A stretch of DNA of 64,000 nt from DASUPK01 sp963821705 (GCA_963821705.1 CAWGEV010000005.1:248001-312000); one strand, 5' to 3'. Numbered from the stretch's first letter, positions 44,605 to 54,280 are shown. Made by a program: numbers and translations. Notes: generated from the letters alone by a model not told the origin.

Positions 44605-45516
44605 TCAGCTTCGATAGGCGGGGAAGAACCCCTCGGGCGCGCGCGGAGACGCCGCGCTCAGCCGCTCATAGGCGTCCGGATCGCAGACCAGCTCGTGGGT
44701 CCGGAAGGGCGCCTCGGCGTTCGCGAAGCCGCGCTTGAACTCGTCCAGCGAATCGCCGGGGGTCACGCCGCCCCCGAGGCTGACCGGCAGGCCGAGCTCG
44801 ACGCCCAGCGAGATCATCGCCGCGAACAGGTTCTTCATGGGGGAGTCGCCCAGCGCCTCGTCCGCGGTCCCTCCCAGGTAGTAGTGCAGGTAGCCGTCGC
44901 TGGCCGCCGCGATGGCTCCGGCGAGCGCCGTGCCCTCCCGGCTCGCGACGACGAGCCAGCTGCTCGGGCTCTGGAGCAACGTCTGGAAGTAGGCCGTCGG
45001 GTAGAGATAGCGGTCGGCGGCTCCGGTCCGGGCCATCGTCTCGCCGTAGGCGCGCTCGAACGCCGACCAGGCGGCCTCCTCTACGCCGGGTCCGCTCGCC
45101 ACGTCGACGGACCACCCTCGCCGCTCGTTCCGCCGGATCTGCTCTCGCAGGCGCTTGCGGATGCCCGAGTCGCCGTCCGCGACGTGCACGTTGTTGCGCA
45201 CCGTGCCGCCAGTCAGGCACTCACCCCCGATCCGGTCCCGGACGAAGACGCTGACCAGCCCGGTCGCGGACCAGTCGATCTCGGCCGGGTCGAGCGGGGT
45301 CCCCGGTTGCCCGGAAGCGCCCGGGTAGCCGTAGGGCGAGATCGCGTCGACCGCCTCCGTCCCCTCGATCTCCCGGACGATCACCGGAAGCCGCAGCGCG
45401 TCATCGATCGCGATCGTGTGGGTGGCGCCCTCCGCCTCGAGGAACGGCGTCGAGCGGAAGAAGTTCTCCTCGTCGGAGGCGGCTGCGCCCCCGTCCGCGA
45501 TCAGCGTCGCCTTCAC
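44605..45516 (-). CDS. FemAB/GNAT-fold transferase of the envelope locus
   Basis: 303 residues from GTG 45516, overlapping the previous gene's stop (GTGA). The C-terminal GNAT-like half, with IRKRLREQIRRNERRGW, AFERAYGETMARTGAADRY, and LHYYLGGTADEALGDSPMKNLF, is typical of Acetyltransf_6 / FemAB proteins, which add amino acids or acyl groups to wall precursors or sugars. It is last in the five-gene minus-strand unit, so its substrate is probably the glycan made here. The 44557-44604 gap between convergent stops holds GC palindromes that may act as a terminator. Confidence 0.82.
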   Translation of the reverse strand: MKATLIADGGAAASDEENFFRSTPFLEAEGATHTIAIDDALRLPVIVREIEGTEAVDAISPYGYPGASGQPGTPLDPAEIDWSATGLVSVFVRDRIGGECLTGGTVRNNVHVADGDSGIRKRLREQIRRNERRGWSVDVASGPGVEEAAWSAFERAYGETMARTGAADRYLYPTAYFQTLLQSPSSWLVVASREGTALAGAIAAASDGYLHYYLGGTADEALGDSPMKNLFAAMISLGVELGLPVSLGGGVTPGDSLDEFKRGFANAEAPFRTHELVCDPDAYERLSAASPRAPEGFFPAYRS

Positions 45517-46061
45517 TCTTCGGGCGGCTCGGGGAGGTCCTCGCGGAAGCCGCCCCAGAGCTCGACGTCGATCAGCTCGTCGCCGTGGCGGACCTGTCTG
45601 CGGAGCACGCCCTCCTGCTTCCAGCCGTTGTAGATGACGGCCTTCTTCGCCGCCTCGTTGGTCGCCGGAATCCGGCCGTAGACCTTGTGGGCGCCGAACT
45701 CCTCGAACGCCTTCAGGTTGGTGAGACGCTCCGCCTCCCGCCCGACTCCCTTGCCCCGGATGCGCTCGTCGCCCATGATCGCCCCGAGCTCGGGGGCCGT
45801 CTGGCGGTTGAGCCCGTAGAGCGCCGTGAAGCCCACCGCCTCGTCGATCCCCTCGACCTCGACGGCCCACTTGCGGTCCTCGGCCTTCGGATCCTTGGAC
45901 TGGTCGATCGCCCGCCGGACCCAGCGCTCGGCGTCCTCCTCCGTGAACTCGCCGTCACGATGCTCGAGCAGGTTGGCCGTGGCAGAAGGCGAGTTGAACC
46001 ATCGACGGACGGCCTCGGCATCCTCCGGGCGGAAGTCCCTCAGCGAGATTCCGCGGGCCAT
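45513..46061 (-). CDS. GNAT acetyltransferase (RimJ/RimL type) of the envelope locus
   Basis: 182 residues from ATG 46061, which overlaps the sugar transferase stop (TGATG). Motifs: LRDFRPEDAEAVRRWFN, the acetyl-CoA loop DERIRGKGVGREA, and YGRIPATNEAAKKAVIYNGWKQEGVLRRQ, the classic GNAT 3 C-terminal motif. In sugar loci such proteins N-acetylate amino sugars (compare PglD-independent WecD-like enzymes). Substrate not known. Confidence 0.87.
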   Translation of the reverse strand: MARGISLRDFRPEDAEAVRRWFNSPSATANLLEHRDGEFTEEDAERWVRRAIDQSKDPKAEDRKWAVEVEGIDEAVGFTALYGLNRQTAPELGAIMGDERIRGKGVGREAERLTNLKAFEEFGAHKVYGRIPATNEAAKKAVIYNGWKQEGVLRRQVRHGDELIDVELWGGFREDLPEPPEE

Positions 46062-46777
46062 CAGCGGTCCCCCGCCTGCTCGCGCTCGGCCGCCTTGCGC
46101 AGCGGGGAGTCCGGCGAGGAGCCCGCGTAGGGATCCACCGCGACGTTGCCGGCGCCGCCGAGCAACGCGCCGGGGGTCCGGGCCAGGATCTTCAGGTCGA
46201 GCCGCAGCGACCGGTGCTCGACGTACCAGACGTCGAGCTCGATCCGCTCCTCCCAGGGGATCCCGGCGCGGCCGTGGATCTGGGCCCAGCCGGTGACTCC
46301 CGGGCGGAGATCGAGGCGGCGGCGCTGGCGCGGCGTGTAGAGCTCGACCTGGGCGGGCAGGGTGGCGCGTGGCCCGACGATCCCCATCTCGCCCCGGAGG
46401 ACGTTGAAGAGGTTGGGCAGCTCGTCGAGCGAGAAGCGGCGCAGGAGCTTCCCAACCCGAGTCACCCGCGGATCCTCCGAGGTGACCGCGGTTCCGACGC
46501 CGACCGGATCGGCCCCCTGGCGCATCGTGCGCAGCTTGTAGAGCTCGAAGATCACGCCGTCCTTGCCGACCCGCCGCTGGCGGTAGAGCACCGGTCCGGC
46601 CGACTCCAGGCGAATCGCGATCGCCGCCGCCAGGAGGATCGGGGAGCCGAGAACCAGGCCGGCGGCGGCGATCGCCAGGTCGGCGATCCGCGGGAGGCCC
46701 CGCTCCCGCCTTGGCGGCGGCGCCGGCACGTCCAGCCGCTGCTGCCCGTTCTCGGAGCGCCCGTCTGCCGGGCTCAT
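46061..46777 (-). CDS. priming sugar-phosphate transferase (PF02397, PglC/WbaP type)
   Basis: 238 residues. Transfers the first sugar phosphate from a UDP-sugar to undecaprenyl phosphate. One membrane segment near 33-55, then RQRRVGKDGVIFELYKLRTM, RVGKLLRRFSLDELPNLFNVL, MGIVGPRATLP and LRPGVTGWAQIHGR, the full set of core motifs. It lacks the large N-terminal region of WbaP and so is of the short type. It overlaps both neighbours. Confidence 0.93.
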   Translation of the reverse strand: MSPADGRSENGQQRLDVPAPPPRRERGLPRIADLAIAAAGLVLGSPILLAAAIAIRLESAGPVLYRQRRVGKDGVIFELYKLRTMRQGADPVGVGTAVTSEDPRVTRVGKLLRRFSLDELPNLFNVLRGEMGIVGPRATLPAQVELYTPRQRRRLDLRPGVTGWAQIHGRAGIPWEERIELDVWYVEHRSLRLDLKILARTPGALLGGAGNVAVDPYAGSSPDSPLRKAAEREQAGDR

Positions 46778-47904
46778 CGGGTGCCCTCAACCTTCTCCCA
46801 GCCGATCGGCACCGCCCCGGCGCGAAGCCGGTCCCAGAGGCCCACTGCGATCGAAGCGGTCACGGTGACGTAGTAGTAGGCGATCCGGAATGGAAGGGCG
46901 GGGACGAATCGCCCGAGCAGGGCGGCGAGCAGCACCGCCACCTGGATCGCCATCGTCGCCACGTAGATCCAGCCATGGTCGAGGAGCGCGATGTTGACGC
47001 CGAAGGCGATCAGATGGAGCCAGGGCGTGAGATAGCGCAGCAGGCGGTGGGAGTAGATCTCGAGCGCGTAGGCCGGGCCGTAGCCGCGCGGGTCGAGCAT
47101 CCCCCACTTGAGCATCACGTCCCAGAGGCCCCACATCATCCGGCGCTTTCGCCGGAACTCGCCCTCGACGGTCGGCGCCATCTTCTCCTCCGCGAGGGCC
47201 GCGGGCTCGTACACGGCCCGCCAACCCCGCTTGGTGAGCTCGAACGGGAAGCCGATGTCCTGTCCGCGGCTCGGATCCAGCTCGATGTACGCCTCGCGCC
47301 GCACGGCGTAGATCGCACCGTTGCCCGCGGTGATGCCCGCCAGGCGGGTCTCCATCGAGCGGACGGCCATCTCGTAGCGCCAGTAGAGGCCCTCCTGGTT
47401 CCCGCCCTCGCCGCCCTCGAAGCGGACCTGGCCGCAGGCGTAGCCGACGCGCTCGTCGGCGAACCGGGCGACGAGCCGGCGGAGGGCATCCGGCCGCCAG
47501 TAGCTGTTGGCGTCGGAGAACGCGAGAATCTCGCCGGTGGCCTCCCGAACCGCGGCGTTCAGCGAAGCGACCTTGCCGCCGCGGGGCAGCTCGAGCACCC
47601 GGTCGGCGCCGGCGGCGCGGGCGAGCTCGACGGTCTGGTCGCCTGAGCCGTCCGAGGCGACGACGATCTCCAGCCTGTCGGCCGGGTAGTCGAGGGAGCG
47701 CGCGTTGGCGATCTTCCGCTCGATCACCGCCTCCTCGTCATAGGCGGGGATGATCAGCGTGACGCTGGGCGGCTCGCCGTCCCGCTCGACCGTGGTCGCC
47801 CTCTCACCGAAGATCCCCGAGAGGGCCCAGAGCAGCAGCGGGTAGCCCAGGTGGGCGTAGACGATCAGGCCGGCCGCGGCCCAGAAGACGATCTCGAGCG
47901 CCAT
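46774..47904 (-). CDS. membrane glycosyltransferase family 2
   Basis: 376 residues with an N-terminal membrane helix (4-25) and three or four near the C terminus (about 285-355). GT-A catalytic domain: SVTLIIPAYDEEAVI, VVASDGSGDQTV, FSDANSYWRPD (DxD-like), GQDIGFPFELTKRGWRA and RRKRRMMWGLWD (QxxRW variant). This resembles processive or polyprenyl-linked GT2 enzymes. Four-base overlap with the sugar transferase. Confidence 0.92.
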   Translation of the reverse strand: MALEIVFWAAAGLIVYAHLGYPLLLWALSGIFGERATTVERDGEPPSVTLIIPAYDEEAVIERKIANARSLDYPADRLEIVVASDGSGDQTVELARAAGADRVLELPRGGKVASLNAAVREATGEILAFSDANSYWRPDALRRLVARFADERVGYACGQVRFEGGEGGNQEGLYWRYEMAVRSMETRLAGITAGNGAIYAVRREAYIELDPSRGQDIGFPFELTKRGWRAVYEPAALAEEKMAPTVEGEFRRKRRMMWGLWDVMLKWGMLDPRGYGPAYALEIYSHRLLRYLTPWLHLIAFGVNIALLDHGWIYVATMAIQVAVLLAALLGRFVPALPFRIAYYYVTVTASIAVGLWDRLRAGAVPIGWEKVEGTR

Positions 47905-47931
47905 CAGCGGGGGATTATCGGCCGACCCGGC

Positions 47932-49047
47932 TCATCCGGGCTCGCCGAGGAGCTCACGGTAGAGGCCCATCGTCGCGTCCGCGATGCGATCCCACGAGGA
48001 GGTCGTCGCAGCCTCGCGCGAGGCAGCCTCGCCGAGGGCGTCGCGCGCCGTGGGATCGGCGAGCAGCTCGCTCAGGGCGTTGGCGAGTGCCTCGGGGTCC
48101 TCGGGCGGAACCAGTTTCGCCGCCCCGCGTTCGGCGATCTCGGGAAAGCCGCCAACCGAGCTCAGCACCATCGGCCGTCCGAAGGCCAGCGCCGTGTAGA
48201 GGACGCCGGACTGCTCGATGTTCCGGTACGGGAGGACGACCACGTCGGCGCGCCGCATGAAGGCCGGGATCTCCTTGTCGCTGATGAAGCGGTCCACGAA
48301 GCGCACGGGGCCGGGGACGGCCTCCGCGAGCTGCCGCAGCTCGTCCATCGGCATCCTCGGCATGCCGGCGATCCAGAGCTCGGCGCCCTCGACCCGCTGC
48401 ATCGCCCGCAGCAGGACGTCCGTGCCCTTGTAGGGGCGGACCAGTCCGAAGGCGAGGATCACGGGGCCCTCCACGACCTGGAGCTCGTCCGGCAGGGGGA
48501 CCTCGTTGTCCTGCCGGGTCAGGTAGTCGAAGGCGCCGTGGGGTATCACCCGGAGCCTCTCGGCCGGCACCCCGAAGTCGGACTCCAGGCGACGCGCCCC
48601 ATGCTCGGAGTGCACGACGACTGCGTCCATCTCGGCGAGGAGCTTGGCGAGTGTCCGCGCGATCCTCGTCCCGGACTCGGGGAGCCGCCAGTGCATCGTG
48701 TAGAGGCGCGGTCGCTTCGGGGGAAGCACCCGCCGGTCGACTGCCGGGATCGGGAGCCACATGTAGTGGACGAGGTCGGCCTCCTCGGCCACCCGGCGGT
48801 AGCGCCGCATGTCCGGGATGTGCTCAGCGGCGCGCAGAAGGCGCCGCCTGCGGGCGCCGATCCCGGGGCGCGAGGAGCGCCGGTAGAAGAGATCGCGGGT
48901 CTCGTAGCCCTGCTCTCGTGGGACCGGTCCGTACGGGAACCGGCAGGTGATCAGCTCGACCTCCGCGCCAGCGCGCGCCAGCGCGCCCGAGAGGGCGTGG
49001 TCGTACGGGGGCGAATAGGCCGCCGGATCGACGATCTGGACGCGCAT
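47932..49047 (-). CDS. glycosyltransferase family 4 (GT-B)
   Basis: 371 residues. N-terminal acceptor domain (MRVQIVDPAAYSPPYDHAL, HYMWLPIP, TMHWRLPES) and the C-terminal nucleotide-sugar domain with LAFGLVRPYKGTDVLLRAM, RFVDRFISDKEIPAFMRRADVVVLPY and the EX7E region (EQSGVLYTALAFGRP). Its ATG lies 17 bases from the GTG of the divergent gene at 49065. Confidence 0.92.
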   Translation of the reverse strand: MRVQIVDPAAYSPPYDHALSGALARAGAEVELITCRFPYGPVPREQGYETRDLFYRRSSRPGIGARRRRLLRAAEHIPDMRRYRRVAEEADLVHYMWLPIPAVDRRVLPPKRPRLYTMHWRLPESGTRIARTLAKLLAEMDAVVVHSEHGARRLESDFGVPAERLRVIPHGAFDYLTRQDNEVPLPDELQVVEGPVILAFGLVRPYKGTDVLLRAMQRVEGAELWIAGMPRMPMDELRQLAEAVPGPVRFVDRFISDKEIPAFMRRADVVVLPYRNIEQSGVLYTALAFGRPMVLSSVGGFPEIAERGAAKLVPPEDPEALANALSELLADPTARDALGEAASREAATTSSWDRIADATMGLYRELLGEPG

Positions 49048-49064
49048 GGGCGAGCATTGTCGCC

Positions 49065-49994
49065 GTGCTGGTCTCCTATTGCGTGGTCAACACCAACGGG
49101 CGGGCATCCCTGCTCGCCTGCCTCGACGCGATCGAGCGCACGACGCCCGCCGATCTCGAGCACGAGATCCTGGTGCTCGACAACGCCTCCGACGACGGCT
49201 CCGCCGAGGCGGTGCGGGAGCTCGGGCGCGACAACCGGCTGATCGCGCTCGAGCGCCGTGCCGGCAAGGCCGGGAACGACTCCCGCCTGCTGCAGGAGGC
49301 CCACGGAGAATTCTGCCTGCTGCTCAACGAGGACTCGGAGCTGCAGCCCGGAGCGGTCGCGGCGCTCTTGGGCGCTCTTCAATCGGACCGGCAGGCGGCG
49401 GTCGCTGGCGCTCAGCTGCTCGCGTCGGACGGCCGGGAGGTTCCCTGCGCATGGAAGCTGCCGAGCGTGGAGACCGCCCTCGCCGGTGCCGTCTTCATGC
49501 ACCGGCGAGCGACGGTGGAGAGCGGCGGCACAGGCACGCGGCCGGTGGGATGGGTCCAGTCGAGCGCGATGATGGTCCGGCGCGAGGCCGCGCGCGAGGT
49601 GGGCTGGCTCGACCCCGAGTTCTTCGTCTACTCCGACGAGACCGACTTCTGCAAGCGGCTCGGGGACGCCGGCTGGCGGATCCTCTACGTGCCCTCCGCC
49701 AGGGCGATCCATCACGACCAGATGGCCCGGGACGCCGCCGGCGCGGAGCGGCGGACCGTCGAGTACCACCGCAATCGCGACCTCTATCTGCGCAAGCACC
49801 TCGGGCCGCGCTGCGCCTTCCTGCTGCGTCCGGTCCTCGCCTGGCCGTACCTGCTGCGGGCCGCCGCCGCGATCTTCCTGCCGGGCCACTCGCCCCGCCG
49901 GTACTGGCTCCACGCGCGCCAGGCGCTGCTGCCGGGACGGGGGGAGGGCATCCGTGAGGCGGCCGAGGCGTACAACCGGCGCTTAGGGTCCTAG
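49065..49994 (+). CDS. glycosyltransferase family 2 (rhamnosyltransferase-like)
   Basis: 309 residues from GTG 49065. GT-A motifs: VSYCVVNTNGRASLLACLDAI, LVLDNASDDGSAEAV, FCLLLNEDSELQPGA (DxD-like) and GWLDPEFFVYSDETDFCKRLGDAGW, the WbbL/rhamnosyltransferase signature. The C terminus has a hydrophobic patch that may touch the membrane. Seventeen bases separate it from the divergent gene, leaving little space for two leaders. Confidence 0.92.
   Translation: MLVSYCVVNTNGRASLLACLDAIERTTPADLEHEILVLDNASDDGSAEAVRELGRDNRLIALERRAGKAGNDSRLLQEAHGEFCLLLNEDSELQPGAVAALLGALQSDRQAAVAGAQLLASDGREVPCAWKLPSVETALAGAVFMHRRATVESGGTGTRPVGWVQSSAMMVRREAAREVGWLDPEFFVYSDETDFCKRLGDAGWRILYVPSARAIHHDQMARDAAGAERRTVEYHRNRDLYLRKHLGPRCAFLLRPVLAWPYLLRAAAAIFLPGHSPRRYWLHARQALLPGRGEGIREAAEAYNRRLGS
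49984..49989 (+). promoter_or_regulatory. possible -10 box for a leaderless transcript
   Basis: TAGGGT ends six bases before GTG 49996, within the end of the preceding gene. Confidence 0.25.
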
Positions 49995-49995
49995 C

Positions 49996-51021
49996 GTGCG
50001 GATCCTGGTCGTCACCCAGATGTGGCCCAGCCCGGAGCACCCGGACCTGGGCAGCTTCCTGGTGCCGCTGACGCGGGAGATCGAGGCGCTGGGCCACGAG
50101 GTCGAGGTCTCGTCGATCAGCGAGCGCGGCGGGTCGAGGTCGAAGTACCTGCGGCTGGTCAGGGAGTCCCGCGCCGAGGCGCACCGCTTCCAGCCGGACG
50201 TCGTCTTCGCGCACTTCCTCTTTCCCGCGGGTGCCGCCGGGGCGCTCGCCGCCCGGGCCGTCGGGGCGCCCCTCGTCGTCATGGCTCACGGCCAGGACGT
50301 CTCGAACCTCGGGCGGATTCCCGGGGTGGCGGCCGCGACGCGCTGGGTCATCCGCCGCTCCACCGCGGTGATCGCAAACTCCCGCTGGCTCGCCGGCCGG
50401 CTGGTCGAGCGCATCCCGCAGGCGGAGCCGAAGATCGAGGTCGCCGATTGCGGCGTCGACCTCGAGGCGTTCTCGCCTCGACCGACGGATCAAGCCCGGA
50501 CGGAGCTCGGCTGGGGCGACGACGGTCCCAGCTTCCTCTGCGTCGGCTCGCTGATCGAGCGGAAGAACGTCCTGCGCCTGGCCGACGCCTTCGCCTCATT
50601 GGGGCGCGGGCGCCTGGCGTTCGTGGGCGACGGACCGCTCCGGGAGGCCCTGGAGGCCCGGGCCGGGGTGACCTTGGTCGGACGCATTCCGCAGGGGGAC
50701 GTCCCGCAGTGGGTGGCCGCAAGCGACGTGCTCTGCCAACCGTCGCTGATCGAGCCCTTCGGCCAGGCCGCCCTCGAGGCGATGGCGATGGAGCGCACGG
50801 TGGTCGCCACGACCGTCGGCGGGCCGCCGGAATTCGTCACCCCGGAGGCCGGGGTCCTCGTCGACCCGGAGGACGAGGCCGCGCTCGCCTCGGCCTTGGA
50901 GCGGGCCGCCGCGATGCCGTCGCCCAACCCCGCCGCGCGGCAGGCCGCCGCCGCGCACGATGTGAAGGATCAGGCCGCGCGGATGGCGGCGGTGCTGGAG
51001 CGGGCGACGGCTTCGCCGTAA
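49996..51021 (+). CDS. glycosyltransferase family 4 (GT-B)
   Basis: 341 residues from GTG 49996, one base after the preceding stop. MRILVVTQMWPSPEHPDLGSF, AHGQDVSNL, ANSRWLAGRLVE and ADCGVDLEAFSP mark the acceptor side; FLCVGSLIERKNVLRLADAF and PSLIEPFGQAALEAMAMERTVVA (EX7E) mark the donor side. Convergent with the flippase gene, 21 bases between stops. Confidence 0.93.
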   Translation: MRILVVTQMWPSPEHPDLGSFLVPLTREIEALGHEVEVSSISERGGSRSKYLRLVRESRAEAHRFQPDVVFAHFLFPAGAAGALAARAVGAPLVVMAHGQDVSNLGRIPGVAAATRWVIRRSTAVIANSRWLAGRLVERIPQAEPKIEVADCGVDLEAFSPRPTDQARTELGWGDDGPSFLCVGSLIERKNVLRLADAFASLGRGRLAFVGDGPLREALEARAGVTLVGRIPQGDVPQWVAASDVLCQPSLIEPFGQAALEAMAMERTVVATTVGGPPEFVTPEAGVLVDPEDEAALASALERAAAMPSPNPAARQAAAAHDVKDQAARMAAVLERATASP

Positions 51022-51042
51022 GGTCGCCGCCACAGCCGGCCG

Positions 51043-52638
51043 CTAGCGGATCGCGTCCTCGTCGCGCTGCTCGGCCTCGAGCGCCTCCCTGGTGAGGCGC
51101 GGAACGCGGCTCCGCTCCTGTTCGACCTCCTCGCGCCTCTCCTCTTCGCGATCCGGCTCGGGAGGAGGCGCCTCGCGCAGGCTCCTCAGCGCGGCGCGCA
51201 CAGTCGCGGGGCTGAGCACGCGCCCCGCCGCCTCCCGCTCCTCGTCGTTCAGGAAACCGGTCACCCAGAGCAGCAGCGGATAGGCGAACCAGAGCGCGGT
51301 CCGGCCGGCCAGACCTCCGATTCCCGAGGTGGGCATGAGGACCTCCCCGATCGCGACCAGGACCGCCGCGAGGCCGACCGCCTGCCCGAGGCGCAGCCAC
51401 TCGTAGGGAACCTTGAAGAGCCGCTGCGTGAACACGTACATGAGCACCAGCACGACGGCGTAGGAGGCGACCAGCGCGATGCCGGCGCCGACGATCCCCA
51501 TCGACGGCAGCAGCGCCAGGTTGAGCCCGATGTTGACCAGCGTCCCGGCTCCGGTCGCGGGGAAGTTGAACTCGGTCCGGCCGGTCCGGCCCAGGATGAT
51601 CACCAGGACGAGGTAGAGCGCGTAGAGCATCACTCCGGTCGAGACCAGCCCGATCGTCTTGTAGGAGTCGAAGAACTGAGGCGCGGCGAGCGTACGGACG
51701 ATCCAGCGCGAGAGCAGCCACATGCCGGCGACCACGAAGGTCGTCACGGAGACGAACCAGGTGACGATCACCGCATAGGCGCGGCGGGCCTCGTCGTCGT
51801 CCGTGATCGAGTAGGCGAGCGGCGGCCAGGCGAGCTGGAAGCCCTTGACCAGCACGTTGACAGCCTGGGCGAACTTGACCGAGAGGCTGTAGAGCCCTGC
51901 GTCGCCGAGTCCGACGAGCCGCACGATCAGCACGCGGTCGATGAAGTTGAGGGAGTAGAGGGAGAGCTCCGCCGGCATCGTCGGCAGGCCCCAGCGAAGC
52001 ATCCGCCGCCACAGTGGGAAGTCCGGCACGACGGCGAGCCGCTTGCGGTCGGCGATCACGAGGCCCGCCAGGAAGACGGCGCCGGTCGCGTACTGGCCCC
52101 AGAGCAGGCCGCTGGCGCCCTTCCCCTGCCCCACCACCAGCCAGACGGTCACCGGAATCGTGACCAGGACGTTCGACACCGTGAAGAAGAAGTAGGCCTT
52201 GGCCCGCTCGTCCAGCCGGTAGAGCGCGGTCAGGAACTCGAACATCGTGAACACCCAGAGACCGAAGATCGCGATCCGCATCAGGCCCGGGTCGGAGTGA
52301 CCGAGCAGCAGCCGCGAGAGCGGCTCGGCGAAGGGAAGGGCGAGCGCCAGGCCGAGGGTCGTCGTCCAGAGCAGCGAAGCGAACGCGGTCTTCACGACCT
52401 CTCGCGGCTCCTCACCCGCCTGGTAGTAGAAGCGCAGGAGCGCCTCGATGATCCCCAGCCGGATGATGATGCTCGCCGCGATCACGCCGGTCACCAGCAC
52501 CTCCGCCGCGCCGTAGTCGGCGGGCGTCAGGTAGCGGGTGTAGAGAGGGAGCAGCGCGACCGCGATCAGCTTCGAGATCACGCTCGAGGCCGTGTACGCG
52601 GCCCCCGTGGTCGCCAGGCGGCGGAGGTATCCGGTCAT
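51043..52638 (-). CDS. polysaccharide flippase (MOP superfamily, Wzx-like)
   Basis: 531 residues from ATG 52638 (MTGYLRRLATTGAAYTASS); the upstream frame extension is Arg/Pro-rich and not coding-like. Fourteen predicted membrane helices: SSVISKLIAVALLPLYTRYL, TPADYGAAEVLVT, AELSLYSLNFIDRVLIVRLVG, and so on. It moves lipid-linked oligosaccharide units across the membrane. The last 60 residues are a charged Glu/Arg-rich cytoplasmic tail, unusual for Wzx. It follows the ligase-like gene by 16 bases. Confidence 0.92.
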   Translation of the reverse strand: MTGYLRRLATTGAAYTASSVISKLIAVALLPLYTRYLTPADYGAAEVLVTGVIAASIIIRLGIIEALLRFYYQAGEEPREVVKTAFASLLWTTTLGLALALPFAEPLSRLLLGHSDPGLMRIAIFGLWVFTMFEFLTALYRLDERAKAYFFFTVSNVLVTIPVTVWLVVGQGKGASGLLWGQYATGAVFLAGLVIADRKRLAVVPDFPLWRRMLRWGLPTMPAELSLYSLNFIDRVLIVRLVGLGDAGLYSLSVKFAQAVNVLVKGFQLAWPPLAYSITDDDEARRAYAVIVTWFVSVTTFVVAGMWLLSRWIVRTLAAPQFFDSYKTIGLVSTGVMLYALYLVLVIILGRTGRTEFNFPATGAGTLVNIGLNLALLPSMGIVGAGIALVASYAVVLVLMYVFTQRLFKVPYEWLRLGQAVGLAAVLVAIGEVLMPTSGIGGLAGRTALWFAYPLLLWVTGFLNDEEREAAGRVLSPATVRAALRSLREAPPPEPDREEERREEVEQERSRVPRLTREALEAEQRDEDAIR

Positions 52639-52654
52639 CAGCCCAGAGGGAAGA

Positions 52655-54280
52655 TCAAGGCGCCGCCGGTTTGGGAGGGTGCGCCTCAGGCGCAACCCGT
52701 TTTGCGCCGGAGGAGGCACCGCTGGTGCTGGGCGGCGTCACGGACTCCGGCGGTGGAGGTTCAGACTTCGCCGCCCGGGCCGGCCACTCCGCCACGCCCA
52801 TCTCCGCCGCCAGGACTCCCGCAATGGCCAGCAGCGCCCAGGTCAGCGGGTCGATCAGGTACGCGGCGTAGCCGATGGTGTGCACCAGCAACGCCCCAAA
52901 AGCCGCCGCGATCCCGATCCTCGCCGGGGCAAGCTCCACCCGGTTCCCCTCCGAGAGGGGCTTGAACGGCGCCCCCAGACCGGGGGCGATTGCCCGCATG
53001 CCGGAGAACAGGGTCCAGAGGACCGCCGCCAGCAGGGCGAGATAGGCGGCGATGCCGATCACGCCCTGCTCGGCCGCGACAGTGACCGGCTCCGTGTGCG
53101 AGATCGTCGTGTCGCCCGGGGGGACGTGCTCCGCGCTCGCGAACTCCTTCGAGAACGAGGCCGAGCCGTAGCCGTACAGCGGTCTCTGCCGAGCGAGCTT
53201 GAGGCCGCCGGAGACCAGGCTGCTGTGGCCCTCGCTGATCTGGCGCGCGTTCTGACTCTGGCCGCCCGCCACGAAGAGGACGCCGAGGACGATGGCGACG
53301 AGGGCGACCGGGGTCGCGATCGCTGCCCAGCGGAAGCTCCAGCGAAGCCCAGCGAGCACCGCCAGGCCGATGAAGAGCGCGATGAAGGTCGTCTGCGAGA
53401 ACGCGAAGACCAGGCCGGCGAAGGTGATCGCGAGGCAGGCGACGAGCAGGAACGAGACGCGGCGGTCGCCGCTCCAGAGCAGCGTCGCGGCGGCCAGCAG
53501 GATCCCGACCATCAGGTAGCGGCCGTAGATGTTCGGGTCCCAGAAGAGGGAGTTGACGCGGAAGTAGAAGTGGAAGTCGTTGGAGGCGACGAGCTTCCCG
53601 TTCCAGAAGATGTGCTCGGTGAAGAACTGGCCGATTCCGATCCCAGCCAGGATCACCGCCTCCGCCAGCAGGACGCCGAGGGTGAGCTTCAGGAGGCGCC
53701 TGTCCCAGGTCGCCTCGGCCAGCAGGGAGAAGAGAATGGCGAACGGGATCAGGAAGAAGCCGATGTTGCGGGCGGCGAACGGGATGTCCACCGAGTAGAT
53801 CGTCTGGAGCGCGTACAGGCAGATCACCAGCACCAGCGCGAGGACGAGCGGCTGGGGCAACCTCCGCAACCTGGTCTCGCCGCGGAGCGTCGCCACCACC
53901 GTCGCCAGGATCCCGGCGCCGATCACCGCATAGAGCGGCACGAGCAGGTTGACCGCCTGTCCGCCGGCGACGTGGAGGCGGATCCGGAACGGAAGGGTGG
54001 CCACCACGAGCAACGGAAGCAGGACCGGCCAGCGCAACATCGCCGCCGCCCCGATCGCCAGCACGCCGATACCGGCGAGGATGGCACCCGCGAACTCGAG
54101 GTGATGGCTGCGCAGGGTCCGCAGCTCGTCCCAGCCCTGACCCGCGATCAGCCCTAGGGCGAGCGCGCCGGCGGCGACCAGCCCGGCGGCTCGAACGCGC
54201 GGATCCGAGGTCAGGAAGGACAGGGAGAGCGCGCCGGCCGCGGCCAGGCACCCGAGGACCTCGATCGCGTGGCTGCTCAT
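52655..54280 (-). CDS. O-antigen ligase / polymerase-like membrane protein (Wzy_C)
   Basis: 541 residues, about 12 or 13 membrane helices and one large outside loop (from about GQSQNARQISEGHSSLV to HVPPGDTTISHTEP). RPLYGYGSASF and the following His in the loop match the conserved region of WaaL/Wzy proteins. It could polymerise repeats or ligate them to a wall carrier. The C-terminal tail is Pro/Ala-rich and cytoplasmic. Four-base overlap with the FlgD-like gene. Confidence 0.88.
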   Translation of the reverse strand: MSSHAIEVLGCLAAAGALSLSFLTSDPRVRAAGLVAAGALALGLIAGQGWDELRTLRSHHLEFAGAILAGIGVLAIGAAAMLRWPVLLPLLVVATLPFRIRLHVAGGQAVNLLVPLYAVIGAGILATVVATLRGETRLRRLPQPLVLALVLVICLYALQTIYSVDIPFAARNIGFFLIPFAILFSLLAEATWDRRLLKLTLGVLLAEAVILAGIGIGQFFTEHIFWNGKLVASNDFHFYFRVNSLFWDPNIYGRYLMVGILLAAATLLWSGDRRVSFLLVACLAITFAGLVFAFSQTTFIALFIGLAVLAGLRWSFRWAAIATPVALVAIVLGVLFVAGGQSQNARQISEGHSSLVSGGLKLARQRPLYGYGSASFSKEFASAEHVPPGDTTISHTEPVTVAAEQGVIGIAAYLALLAAVLWTLFSGMRAIAPGLGAPFKPLSEGNRVELAPARIGIAAAFGALLVHTIGYAAYLIDPLTWALLAIAGVLAAEMGVAEWPARAAKSEPPPPESVTPPSTSGASSGAKRVAPEAHPPKPAAP

